Source: Verrucomicrobiota bacterium (GTDB lineage Bacteria; Verrucomicrobiota; Verrucomicrobiia; Opitutales; Opitutaceae). From it: 64,000 nt of DNA. Numbering within the stretch: position 1 is the stretch's first letter; each line of letters opens with the position of its first letter. Made by a program: the position numbers and the translations under genes. The stretch covers positions 1-64,000 of the forward strand of contig JACRKC010000048.1 in NCBI GenBank assembly GCA_016235555.1, in the 5' to 3' direction. Under the pieces are notes generated by a model, which worked only from the letters and a program-made list of their open reading frames with translations, did not search any database and was not told the origin of the DNA. This document shows positions 24,918 through 32,843 of the stretch, piece after piece.

Positions 24918-25730
24918 TCAGCGCTTCGGCGACTGCGCCTGTAGATCCGCGAGGCGCTTGTCGATGTCGGCCATCTTGGCGACGAGTTCTTCCTCGACCT
25001 TCTTGCGGTCGCTGCTGTTGACGATGCTCAGGCTGGCGGCGTCCTTGACGACGTTGGCGGGCAGCGTGAGCAGGCGGGTGATGAGGCCCTGGTCCTTGAA
25101 GGAGCTGAGGTAGAGCGCGGTCAGCTCGTGGGAGAGCTTGAGCGAGTCCTGCGCGACGGTCTGGGTGGCGACGAGGTTGTTTTGCAGCTGCTGGTTCTTG
25201 GCGAGCTCGTTGGTGAGGACGACGCCGATCTGGTCGGAGATGCGCTGGCTGTATTTGGCAATGGAGTCGCGGGTGAGGTTCTGGTCCTTCGACATCTCCG
25301 AGAGGATGGGCTGGATCTTGTCGGCGAGGCGGTTCGAGACCTTGTCGACCTGCTCGTTCTGCTGCTTCTCGGCTTCCTCGGCGGTCTTGGGGAGCGGGTT
25401 GTAGGGCTGGACCTTCTTGGCGATGAATTCGGCGAGGGCCTCCATGCGCTCGTTGTTGAGCTTGGCGATCTCCTCATCGGTGCGGAACATGTCGGCCTCG
25501 CGCTTGGCGACGGCTTCCTTGAGCAGCTTGTTGGTGGCCTCGATCTGGCGGCGGTTTTCCTCGTTCTGGGCCTTGAGGGCGTCGTTGGCGGCGCGGATGG
25601 GCTCGAGTTCGACTTGTTGCCTGGCCGCCATTTCAGCGACGGTCTTCTGGTGGAGCCAGAACGCGCCGCCGATCACGAGGAGGGCGGTGAGAATGACGGC
25701 GGGAATCTGTTCGGTGAATTTTTGCCACAT
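24918..25730 (-). CDS. Membrane-anchored coiled-coil protein, unknown function
   Basis: I do not recognise a named family. The 270 residues contain one transmembrane segment at about 10-27 (VILTALLVIGGAFWLHQK), then long heptad-like charged stretches (about 35-95 and 235-265) and a helical middle. It is probably an inner-membrane protein with a periplasmic or cytoplasmic coiled-coil stalk. Codon use is ordinary for the window. A strong terminator follows, and it is divergent from the small gene at 25855, so it is a single-gene unit. It may be a conserved Opitutaceae protein, but I cannot check this. Confidence 0.75.
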   Translation of the reverse strand: MWQKFTEQIPAVILTALLVIGGAFWLHQKTVAEMAARQQVELEPIRAANDALKAQNEENRRQIEATNKLLKEAVAKREADMFRTDEEIAKLNNERMEALAEFIAKKVQPYNPLPKTAEEAEKQQNEQVDKVSNRLADKIQPILSEMSKDQNLTRDSIAKYSQRISDQIGVVLTNELAKNQQLQNNLVATQTVAQDSLKLSHELTALYLSSFKDQGLITRLLTLPANVVKDAASLSIVNSSDRKKVEEELVAKMADIDKRLADLQAQSPKR

Positions 25731-25854
25731 GGCGGGAAGGGATGGTGGTTAAACGACGGAAAGGAGGTTAGCCGACTGGAGGCTGGAAAAGCAACGCCGC
25801 GCTGGCCGGCGGTTTTGCGGTTGTTTTTCGGAGAGCGGTTTGCACGGTCGCGGC

Positions 25855-26184
25855 ATGAGCCTCAACCGAAGCGAACAGCGGATTTTTGACTATGTGCAGA
25901 AGCATCGGGAGGAGGGACAATACTGGCAGGATAAGGTTCGCGCGACTTCGCGGGCGGAGGTCAGTGATCAGGCGGCCGTGGCCCGGCTGGAGCCGGAATT
26001 ATGGCGGTATTATCTGGAGCGCAGCTCCGTGGTGCCGGCGCTAATGGAGGCGGCCAGGGTGGAGGGAAAACAGCGGACCAGCATGAAGAACTTGGCTGAG
26101 TTGCTGTTGCGTTTGTGGACCGAACCGCGGCCCAAGAAGAAGACCGGTGAAAACCCATCGGCGGGCGGTCAGGAAATTCCCTAA
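25855..26184 (+). CDS. Small conserved-type protein, unknown function
   Basis: A 109-residue protein from ATG 25855 (an earlier ATG at 25840 is less likely). It is mostly helical and charged, begins SLNRSEQRIFDYVQKH, has a central LEPELWRYYLERS and ends in a basic, disordered tail. There is no signal peptide or membrane segment. The N-terminal pattern resembles short DNA- or ribosome-associated proteins, but I cannot assign a family. It is divergent from the coiled-coil gene, and a clear terminator follows at 26293. Confidence 0.65.
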   Translation: MSLNRSEQRIFDYVQKHREEGQYWQDKVRATSRAEVSDQAAVARLEPELWRYYLERSSVVPALMEAARVEGKQRTSMKNLAELLLRLWTEPRPKKKTGENPSAGGQEIP

Positions 26185-26292
26185 AAAATATTCTGCGGCC
26201 GGTGGAACTTTGGCCGATTTCTGCTTTCGTAGTGGGCACAACTTTTTCTCCTCCGCTTAGCGGTGGAGAAATGGGGTAAGTAAGAAAGCAAT

Positions 26293-26334
26293 GGGCGGGC
26301 CGCTTAGGGGTAGGCGGCCCGCCCTCTTTTTTTT
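26293..26334 (+). terminator. Rho-independent terminator
   Basis: An 11-bp perfect GC stem (GGGCGGGCCGC at 26293-26303, GCGGCCCGCCC at 26314-26324) followed by TCTTTTTTTT. It is 109 bp after the stop of the small gene. A second, weaker hairpin (TCTCCTCCGC / GCGGTGGAGA, about 26249-26272) lies in between, so this 3' region could also yield a small RNA. Confidence 0.85.
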
Positions 26335-26350
26335 GCCGGATGGTCCGATC

Positions 26351-26545
26351 GGGTGTGACGCAAACCGAGGCCAGAAAGCGTCGAAAGGCCCTGTAAGAGC
26401 GTGCGCACCCGCGCCGGCTCGGCGTAGCGACGGGCGTCCCTGCCCGCCGGGTTTGGCCGTGTTCGAACGCCTCGAACCGGCGGGCACGGAGGCCCGCCGC
26501 TACCACCGAGGCCTACGAGAACTGACCTCAGTTTGAGTTACACCC
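26351..26545. mobile_element. MITE-like element, 195 bp, perfect 9-bp target duplication
   Basis: Ends GGGTGTGACGCAAACCGAGG and the inverse of GGGTGTAACTCAAACTGAGG. It is flanked on both sides by GGTCCGATC (26342-26350 and 26546-26554). The right duplication runs into the TonB receptor stop codon. The interior carries a GTAG-type hairpin pair at 26424-26503 as if acquired by a second insertion. No open reading frame of its own. Confidence 0.85.
26424..26503. repeat. GTAG-type hairpin pair nested in the MITE
   Basis: GTAGCGACGGGCGTCCCTGC at the left, and an arm ending CGGCGGGCACGGAGGCCCGCCGCTAC split by a short loop at the right. Same family as 5739-5818, which stands alone. Confidence 0.8.
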
Positions 26546-26552
26546 GGTCCGA

Positions 26553-28613
26553 TCAAAAGGTCAGCCTGACACCGAGAGTCACGCCCCGGCCGGCCAGTGG
26601 CGCAAATTCCTTCAGGAAGGAGGTGTGCTCGCGGGCGATGACGTCGCCCAGGTTCTGCCCGCGCAGAAACAACTCGTAGCTGACCCGGCCGGCGGCGATC
26701 AGGTAGGCGACGTTGGCGTTGACCAAGGTGTGGCCGGGCGTGGCCGACTCGGCGGTGGCCAGGTGCGATTGAGACTGCGTCCGGCGGGCCTCGACGCCGA
26801 GCCGCCAGGCCGCGTCGCCGTAGCTCAGGCGGCCGCCGTAACGGACGGGCGGGATGCGAGGCAACGGTGTGCCCGAGGTGCGTTCGTGCGCGCGCACGAC
26901 GTCGGCGGTCGTCTCGAGGTGAAGGTGGCGCGGGCCGGATTCGAGTAAGTGGAACACCAGTTCGAGTTCGGCGCCGCGAAAGTCGGCGTCGCGGGCGACG
27001 AACTGGTAGGGCGTCAGACGTGCCTGGTTGTGCGCGGCCGGGACGACCGACTCCGGGAGCTCCTCCTCGAAGATGTAGCCGGAAAACCGGTTCGCGAACA
27101 CGCCGACCGAACCGGTGACGAATCCCGCCCGCCGCCGGAGGCTGAGGTCGAAGCCGAGGGAGCGTTCGTTGCTGAGGCCGCTCGTGCCGACTTCGTAGGC
27201 CCCGGTGCCGCCGTGCGGACCGTTGGAGAACAGTTCCTGCGCCGTCGGGAGACGTTCCGTGTAGGCGAGCGCGAGTCCGACTGACCAGTCCTTCGCGGGA
27301 CGGAAGACGAGCCCGGCGGATGCGCTGGCGCCGGCGAAGTTTTTCCGCTGGTCCGAGCGGGCCGAATAGCCCGGCACGGCCGGCAGCCCGGCCTCAACCT
27401 CGCCGAGTTTGATGGCCTGATGTTCGAGGCGGCCGCCGAACTGGAACGTGAGCACGTCGCTGGCCTGGTAGTCTTCGACGGCGAAGATCGCCGTATTGCG
27501 CGTGAGCGAGGGCGGCGTGGCGACTTCTTCGCCCACGGCCGCGAAGTCGCTGAAGGTGCCTTGCAGGCCGACCGAGCCGCTCAACGCGCCGACACTCGCG
27601 TGCGGAAGTTCGAGCCGGCCTTCCCAGGCGCGATTCGTGAACGTGGTGTTGACGGTCGATCCGCCGGAGAGCTCGGCGTGCCGGTAGTCGCCGAAGCTCG
27701 AGTGCAGCTGCAGGCCCCGAAACGGCCCGAACGCCTGGGTGCTTTCGGCTTCGAGGTCGAATCGCGTCTGCCGGAGGTCGATGCTGATCGCGGGCTCGTC
27801 GCCGGTGGGCACGCCGTAGTTGGTCTCGTAACGCGTCACCGAGGCGCCGGCGTGTCCGGACTTCCAGAACTTGGTGAAGCCGCCGCCGAGGCTCGTCGTC
27901 TCGGTGGCGCTGCCGGGCAACGTGTCGCGTGGTTGCCCGGCCGGGGCATCGGCGTCGATGCGGGCGACACCGGGGATGCGCACGTCGGCGGTTTGCTGCC
28001 GCAGGGCGTTGACGCGAAACGCGAGCCCATCGGCGCCGTGGCCAACCGAGACTACGCCGGTGCGCTCGCGGGCCGCGCCGCCGAAGCGGGCTTCCGCCGC
28101 GCCACGGGCGTGCCCGTCGGGCGCGGTGTCGGGGATGGTGTTGTCGATGACGTTGACGGCACCGCCGACCGCGGAGCTGCCGTAGCGGAGGGCACTGGGG
28201 CCGCGCAACACCTCGATGCGAGTGGCGAACAGCGGCTCGAGCGCGGTGTTGTGGTCGGGGCTGATGCTCGAGGCGTCGAGCGCGCCGATGCCGTTGTCGA
28301 GCACGCGCACGCGATCGCCGCCGAGGCCGCGGATGACCGGGCGGCTGGCACCGGGGCCGTAGGACGCCGCGCTTACGCCGGGGATCGAGGCGAGCGTTTC
28401 GCCGAGGGTGGCCTGGGCCAGGCGGCGCAGGTCTTCGCCGGCGAGCACGGAGGTGCCTTGGGCGAGGTCGAAGGAGGTTTTGGGATCGGGACCGGCACTG
28501 ACGACGAATTGGTCGAGGCGGTTGATCTCAGTCGCGGGGGCCGCGGCGGTTTGGGCGTCGGCCGGCAGGGCCGCGCAGGAGGATAGCAAAAGCAACGAAC
28601 GAAAAGTGGACAT
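26553..28613 (-). CDS. TonB-dependent outer-membrane receptor
   Basis: A 686-residue TonB-dependent receptor. The ATG at 28613 starts a signal peptide ending near ADA-QT (residue 20); the frame is open further upstream but overlaps the next gene. The plug domain (about 30-150) has NRLDQFVVSAG, LGETLASIPGVS and the conserved VIRGLGGDRVRVLDNG and LRGPSALRYGSSAVGGAVNVID. The remaining part is a 22-strand-type barrel ending in the usual terminal Phe. The plug and barrel resemble metal/zinc-type receptors more than siderophore receptors. The neighbours (small His/Cys protein, CusF-like domains, ModAB) also point to a metal substrate, which is an inference. Confidence 0.92.
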   Translation of the reverse strand: MSTFRSLLLLSSCAALPADAQTAAAPATEINRLDQFVVSAGPDPKTSFDLAQGTSVLAGEDLRRLAQATLGETLASIPGVSAASYGPGASRPVIRGLGGDRVRVLDNGIGALDASSISPDHNTALEPLFATRIEVLRGPSALRYGSSAVGGAVNVIDNTIPDTAPDGHARGAAEARFGGAARERTGVVSVGHGADGLAFRVNALRQQTADVRIPGVARIDADAPAGQPRDTLPGSATETTSLGGGFTKFWKSGHAGASVTRYETNYGVPTGDEPAISIDLRQTRFDLEAESTQAFGPFRGLQLHSSFGDYRHAELSGGSTVNTTFTNRAWEGRLELPHASVGALSGSVGLQGTFSDFAAVGEEVATPPSLTRNTAIFAVEDYQASDVLTFQFGGRLEHQAIKLGEVEAGLPAVPGYSARSDQRKNFAGASASAGLVFRPAKDWSVGLALAYTERLPTAQELFSNGPHGGTGAYEVGTSGLSNERSLGFDLSLRRRAGFVTGSVGVFANRFSGYIFEEELPESVVPAAHNQARLTPYQFVARDADFRGAELELVFHLLESGPRHLHLETTADVVRAHERTSGTPLPRIPPVRYGGRLSYGDAAWRLGVEARRTQSQSHLATAESATPGHTLVNANVAYLIAAGRVSYELFLRGQNLGDVIAREHTSFLKEFAPLAGRGVTLGVRLTF

Positions 28614-28710
28614 GACAGAGGTGGGTTGAACGGAAACACACGCCCGCGTCGCAATGCGGTGCGCAAACCAACGCCGCGCCATCGCGCGCGGCGAAACAGA
28701 CTCGATCCGT

Positions 28711-29028
28711 TCAGGCCACTGGCGGCCCGCGCTCCGGCTGAAGCAGGTAGCGGGGTGTCGGCAGGAAAATTTCTTCGCGGGCGGGCGCGGACCACGCGCT
28801 CCGGAATGCGGCGGGTGCGGCGACGACCGGTTGCTCGACCGGGAGCGGCACGCCGCCGGCGAACAACGTGACCGGACAACCTTCGTCCGCGTCGACGTGA
28901 TCGCAGGCGTGCAGCCAGTCGTGCAGCTGCGGGCTGGCCGCAAACAAAGTAAGTCCCAGCACCAAGGCAGCCGCGCCCGCGGCGCCGAGACGGCGCAGGA
29001 GATCGGCCATGGTGCGACGGGAGGACAT
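28711..29028 (-). CDS. Small membrane-anchored His/Cys protein (DUF2946-like)
   Basis: A 105-residue protein with an N-terminal transmembrane or signal segment (about 15-32, AGAAALVLGLTLFAA), followed by a short His/Cys/acidic segment (LHDWLHACDHVDADEGCPVT, residues about 36-55) and a Pro/Ala-rich tail. Such proteins often precede TonB receptors in metal loci, and the His/Cys cluster suggests metal binding. Family assignment is tentative. Start ATG 29028; ATG 29010 is an alternative. It lies 97 bp upstream of the receptor on the same strand, so a shared transcript is likely. Confidence 0.65.
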   Translation of the reverse strand: MSSRRTMADLLRRLGAAGAAALVLGLTLFAASPQLHDWLHACDHVDADEGCPVTLFAGGVPLPVEQPVVAAPAAFRSAWSAPAREEIFLPTPRYLLQPERGPPVA

Positions 29029-29192
29029 GCGGGTGAAGAGGCGTCGCGATTGTGCCAGAGATGTCAAGGGTCGCTCCGGCGATCGGCGCGGATAGAAGGC
29101 GGGTGGGTTTGAGAAGGCGTCGAAAAAGCCTGCCAAAGGTGCGCGTTCACTCGCGCCGCTACCAACGCCTCGAACCGCAACGTAACTGGGTC

Positions 29193-30665
29193 CTACCTGG
29201 CGGGCGCCGACAGCAGGCGCACGTCGAATATCCTCCACCCGGCGGGGCCGGACTCGACGCGGCCGAAAAACTCCCGGCCCGCCATCTTCGTCGCGGCGAC
29301 CTCCGGTGCGACGACGAAGCGATGCGTGCCAGCGGCGAGCACGCCGGGAATCTCCTGATGGCGCACGTGCAGGGCGCCCGGTTCGACCGCCATCACGGTG
29401 CCGCGGATGGGGAGGCCGACGAGCTGTTCCGAGGTTGGAGCGCAATCGCAGTCCTTGTTGAAGGAAAGGAGTTCACCTTCGGGAACCGTTACCAGGAGCG
29501 TGTGCAGCGTCGAGGGTTTGGTCTCGCGGGCGAAGGCCACGAGCAACCGGGCGCTGGTCTGGCCACCGGCATAGTCGTCGATCAGCGCGAGCCGGGGCTG
29601 CCCGCCGACGCGGCCGGCACTGGCGGCGGCGAGTTGCACGGCCTCATCGCTGGCGAAATCGGGCGACACGCGCCGCAACCACAGGCTGCCGTCTTTTTCC
29701 AGCCAGCTGACGAGGATGGCGCCGTCGCGCAGCATTACCGTGTCGACGCGTCCGAGCGGCGCGCCGTGGTCGAGGCGCAGTGGCTGAAGGAAACGTGCGC
29801 CGGCGTCGGGCGAATAGCTGGCGAGCACGCGCGGATCGTTGTCGGCGGCAGTGAACCAGGCGGCCGCCACGCGACCGCGGTCATTGGCCAGGCGCGGGCC
29901 GTTGACGGGGCAGGCGTTGATGCGCCAGTCGTCGTTGTTCAGCGGACGCGAAGGATCCCACGTGGTGCCGCGAAACCGGGCCGTGCGGATGTCGCGCACT
30001 TCCTCGTCGGTGCGCCCGCGGAACGCCAGGAGCGCGCCACCGTCGGGAAAGGGCGTGAGCGTGGTCGGGCAGCATTCGCACACGGCCGGGTCGATGAGCG
30101 TATCGGGGCCGGGTCCGTCGAGGAGGCGGGCGTAGAGTTGCTGCGCTTTGCCGCCCGCCTTCAGCCCGCGCCCATCGAGCCACGCGGCGAGGATGCGGTC
30201 GTCGGCGAGCACCGTGAGGGCGAATTTTTCGACGGTGGCGCCGTCGGGCTGGAACGACTCCGGTGCGGTCCACGTCGCGCCGTGGTCGGCCGAGCGAGCG
30301 AGGCGGGCACCGCCGCGCCCGTCGGTCCAGATCATCGCGGCGGTTCCGCGGCGGGTGACCGCGAGCTGCGGAACGTCGAGGGCGTTGGCGGTCACAGTCT
30401 GGTCGGCGGCGGCGGTGCGGGCCGGACGCCATGAGCGGGAAGCGGCATCGAAGGCGGAGAGGCGGATTTCGCGCGGCCGGTTTGGGACCGACTGCACCCA
30501 GCAGAGCCAGGCGACTCCGTCGGGCGCGACCACCAGCGAAGGGCCGAGCGCGCCGGGTTGGGCCGGAGGGGAGATGGGTTCGAGCCGGATCTCCGGCCGC
30601 ACCTTGTCGTCGGCGGCGCCGGCCACGGCGAGTGACAGCAGGGTGGCGAGCAGGTGACGTGGCAT
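29193..30665 (-). CDS. Exported BNR/sialidase-fold protein with CusF-like C-terminus
   Basis: A 490-residue exported protein (signal peptide to about AGA, residue 17). The body (30-390) reads as a six-bladed BNR-type propeller, with Asp-box-like SADHGATWTAPE near 128 and a CECC motif (about 196-199, in DPAVCECCPT) that fits a metal or cofactor site. The last about 80 residues (GTVMAVEPGALHVRHQEIPG) match the CusF-like copper-binding beta-barrel, although the Met-Thr-Met signature found in the 32414 protein is not conserved. No sialidase activity should be assumed. The start is 4 bp downstream of the modB stop, so co-translation is likely. Confidence 0.75.
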   Translation of the reverse strand: MPRHLLATLLSLAVAGAADDKVRPEIRLEPISPPAQPGALGPSLVVAPDGVAWLCWVQSVPNRPREIRLSAFDAASRSWRPARTAAADQTVTANALDVPQLAVTRRGTAAMIWTDGRGGARLARSADHGATWTAPESFQPDGATVEKFALTVLADDRILAAWLDGRGLKAGGKAQQLYARLLDGPGPDTLIDPAVCECCPTTLTPFPDGGALLAFRGRTDEEVRDIRTARFRGTTWDPSRPLNNDDWRINACPVNGPRLANDRGRVAAAWFTAADNDPRVLASYSPDAGARFLQPLRLDHGAPLGRVDTVMLRDGAILVSWLEKDGSLWLRRVSPDFASDEAVQLAAASAGRVGGQPRLALIDDYAGGQTSARLLVAFARETKPSTLHTLLVTVPEGELLSFNKDCDCAPTSEQLVGLPIRGTVMAVEPGALHVRHQEIPGVLAAGTHRFVVAPEVAATKMAGREFFGRVESGPAGWRIFDVRLLSAPAR

Positions 30666-30669
30666 GGGC

Positions 30670-31374
30670 TCAGGGTAGCCGCGTGCCGCGACGCTGCAAG
30701 AGCGTCACAATGAGCAGCAGCCCGAAGGACAACCCCAGCAACACCGCGGCAAACGCGTGCGCCTGCGGATAGGCGAGGCGTTGCACCTCGTCGTAGAGCG
30801 CGATGCTCGCGACCTTGGTCACGCCGGGGATGGCGCCGCCGATCATGAGGACCACGCCGAATTCACCGAGCGTATGCGCGAACCCGAGCGTGAGGCCGGC
30901 GACGATACCGCGCCAGGCCAGAGGCACATGGACGCGCAGGAACACGCGCGCCGGACTCGCCCCATGAGCCGCTCCCGCATCGAGCAACTCCGGCGGCACG
31001 CTGCGCAGCGCCGCCTGGAACGGCTGCACCGCGAACGGCAGCGAGTAGAACACCGAGGCGATCACGAGCCCCGTGAACGTAAACGCCAGAGGCGCCCCGG
31101 TGGCGTCGCGCCACCAACTGCCCGGCGGATGGTTGGGCGAAAACGCAACCAGCAGGTAGAACCCGATGACGGTGGGGGGCAGGACCACGGGGAGGGCGAC
31201 GAGGGCCTCGATCACGGGGGCGAGCCGGGTGCGCGTGGTGTTGAGCCAGTGGGCGAGCGGCAGGCCGAGCACGCCGAGCACGAGGGTCGTGATGGCCGCG
31301 AGCCGCAGGGTGAGCCCGAGTGACTCCCAGAGCGGTGGCGGCAGGCCGAAAAAGATGGGCGCCGGATCGGGCAC
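30670..31374 (-). CDS. modB: Molybdate ABC transporter permease ModB
   Basis: A 234-residue inner-membrane permease with about five transmembrane helices and the family EAA-loop (ELLDAGAAHGASPARVFLRV, about 142-161), which binds the ATPase. The N-terminal periplasmic region and the HTLGEFGVVLMIGG segment are typical of ModB. It is 27 bp downstream of modA. The ATPase ModC is not encoded next to it: the next gene on the strand is the BNR protein. It would therefore need an ATPase encoded elsewhere. Confidence 0.93.
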   Translation of the reverse strand: MPDPAPIFFGLPPPLWESLGLTLRLAAITTLVLGVLGLPLAHWLNTTRTRLAPVIEALVALPVVLPPTVIGFYLLVAFSPNHPPGSWWRDATGAPLAFTFTGLVIASVFYSLPFAVQPFQAALRSVPPELLDAGAAHGASPARVFLRVHVPLAWRGIVAGLTLGFAHTLGEFGVVLMIGGAIPGVTKVASIALYDEVQRLAYPQAHAFAAVLLGLSFGLLLIVTLLQRRGTRLP

Positions 31375-31401
31375 GCGGGGCGGGGCACGTCTCGGCCGGC
31401 C

Positions 31402-32160
31402 TTACCTCGGCGCCGGTCCGTAGCCGTAGCGTTTCAGGACGTCCTGGGCCATCGGCGTGCGCAGAAATTCCAGATACTCCTTTGCCGCCGTTTTTTTCGC
31501 GCCACGATTCGTGAGCACGGCCGCGTGCACCATGGGCGGATAAGCCTCGGCGGGCACCTCGATCCAGCGGCCTTGGTGCTTGAGCTTCGGCGACAGGACG
31601 GCGGCCATCGCGACGAAACCTAGATCGGCGGCGCCGGTTTCGACAAACTGGGCGGCCTGGGTGACGTTTTCGCCGACGACGATCCGGGCTTTCAGCTCGG
31701 TCCAGAGGTCGAGCTTTTCGAGCACACTCCGGGCCGCGCGGCCGTAGGGCGCCGTGTCGATATTCGCGATCGCGATCTTCTTCACCGCCGGGTCGCGCAA
31801 GGTCCCGGCGACGGACTTGAGTTCGAGCCTGGGTCGCGTGGTCCAGAGCACCAGGCGGCCGGTGGCGAAGGTGGTGAGGCTTTTCGCGTCGGCCTCGTGG
31901 TCCTTGATCAGCGCCTTGGGGAAATCGAGGTCGGCCGACAGAAAGACATCATACGGTGCGCCGTTGCGCACCTGGGCGACGATGGAGCCGGAGGCGCCGG
32001 TCGCGACAAGCACCGAGGCCTTGGGCGCGTATTTCTTGAACTCCGCGTGGAGGGCGTCGAGGGCGACGCTGAAATTCGAGGCCGCGGCGATCGAGATGAT
32101 CTCCGCCCGCGCGGCCGAGGCAACGAGCACGGCGAACAGGAAAAACACGGGGCGCAACAT
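31402..32160 (-). CDS. modA: Molybdate-binding periplasmic protein ModA
   Basis: A 252-residue periplasmic substrate-binding protein. A signal peptide (1-18, ending ARA) precedes the ModA signatures AAASNF (about 24-29), GASGSI (about 57-62), NGAPYDVFLSAD (about 68-79) and the C-terminal APYGRAARSVLE. These contribute the oxyanion-binding residues of molybdate/tungstate-binding ModA. The ATG at 32160 is chosen because the upstream extension reads through a repeat element. First gene of the modAB-BNR run on the minus strand. Confidence 0.93.
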   Translation of the reverse strand: MLRPVFFLFAVLVASAARAEIISIAAASNFSVALDALHAEFKKYAPKASVLVATGASGSIVAQVRNGAPYDVFLSADLDFPKALIKDHEADAKSLTTFATGRLVLWTTRPRLELKSVAGTLRDPAVKKIAIANIDTAPYGRAARSVLEKLDLWTELKARIVVGENVTQAAQFVETGAADLGFVAMAAVLSPKLKHQGRWIEVPAEAYPPMVHAAVLTNRGAKKTAAKEYLEFLRTPMAQDVLKRYGYGPAPR

Positions 32161-32222
32161 GCCGGCAGGCTGCGCGACGAACGCCTGATTTAGAAGCGAT
32201 AATTTCACCAACGACAACGAAG

Positions 32223-32338
32223 GGGCGCATCTCACTTTCGTGCACTGCGGAGGGGCGCTTTTCCAAGCGCCCAAGCCCGGCGGTTGAAAACCGCCGCTCC
32301 TTCGCTCTCTCCGGACTGCAAGCAACTGAGCTGCGCCC
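32223..32338. mobile_element. MITE-like element, 116 bp
   Basis: The same family and length as 7749-7864, in the opposite orientation: outer ends GGGCGCATCTCACTTTCGTG / inverse of GGGCGCAGCTCAGTTGCTTG, with inner hairpins GGGGCGCTTTTCCAAGCGCC and CGGCGGTTGAAAACCGCCG. A direct repeat CAACGACAA lies at 32209-32217 and 32340-32348 but not exactly at the ends, so the target duplication is uncertain here. It sits between modA and the CusF-like gene. Confidence 0.75.
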
Positions 32339-32413
32339 GCAACGACAAGCACGTCAACGGCAGTTCCAGGCCGCGGACCCGGCGAGGGCACCGCCAACGG
32401 TTCCGGAGTGAAG

Positions 32414-32752
32414 CTACTTCTTGCCCGGGGCCGGTGCGACCTTGACCGCTTCGAGCAGCCAGCCATCGGGGCCGCGCGACATCAGGCCGGTGATCGCATC
32501 GCCTTGCTTCACCGTCTTGAGCGTGGCGGCGTCGACTTTGAACATCATCGTCATCGCGCGCATCACGCCGGGGATTTCCTCGTGTTTCACCATCAGCGCG
32601 GACTTGTCGGCGAGCACGCTGGTGACGACTCCGCGCAGCGGATGGCGCTGGGCCGCGGCGGCCTTGGCCGGAGCGGCGGGCTTCGTCTCGGCGGCGAACA
32701 CGGCCGGCGCGAGCAGGACAAGCGAAGAGGCGAGGAGGGCGCGGAGTTTCAT
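32414..32752 (-). CDS. CusF-like copper-binding protein
   Basis: A 112-residue periplasmic protein (signal peptide 1-20, ending VFA-AE) followed by a CusF-type OB-fold barrel. Features: LRGVVTSVLADKSALMVKH, EEIPGVMRAMTMMFKV with the copper-binding Met cluster (MTMM, about 70-73) and the following QGDAITGLM turn. It likely carries copper or silver in the periplasm. The ATG at 32752 is used. It is separated from modA by the repeat at 32223-32338, so co-transcription is uncertain. A related CusF-like domain ends the BNR protein at 29193. Confidence 0.85.
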   Translation of the reverse strand: MKLRALLASSLVLLAPAVFAAETKPAAPAKAAAAQRHPLRGVVTSVLADKSALMVKHEEIPGVMRAMTMMFKVDAATLKTVKQGDAITGLMSRGPDGWLLEAVKVAPAPGKK

Positions 32753-32843
32753 CCCGGGCACGTTGAAGGTGCGGCGCAGGCGGCGCGAGGCGGAAAACGG
32801 AAAGAGCCTCGCCTGTGGTTCGGGTGCGAGCCAGGGTGAGGCG

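Noticed and set aside
29193-30665. A true sialidase
   Set aside because: The propeller lacks the full Asp-box set and catalytic Arg triad that I could identify; the CusF-like tail argues for another function.
32209-32348. Target duplication CAACGACAA around the element at 32223
   Set aside because: The repeat is real but displaced by 5 bp on one side and 1 bp on the other, so it cannot be counted as a clean duplication.
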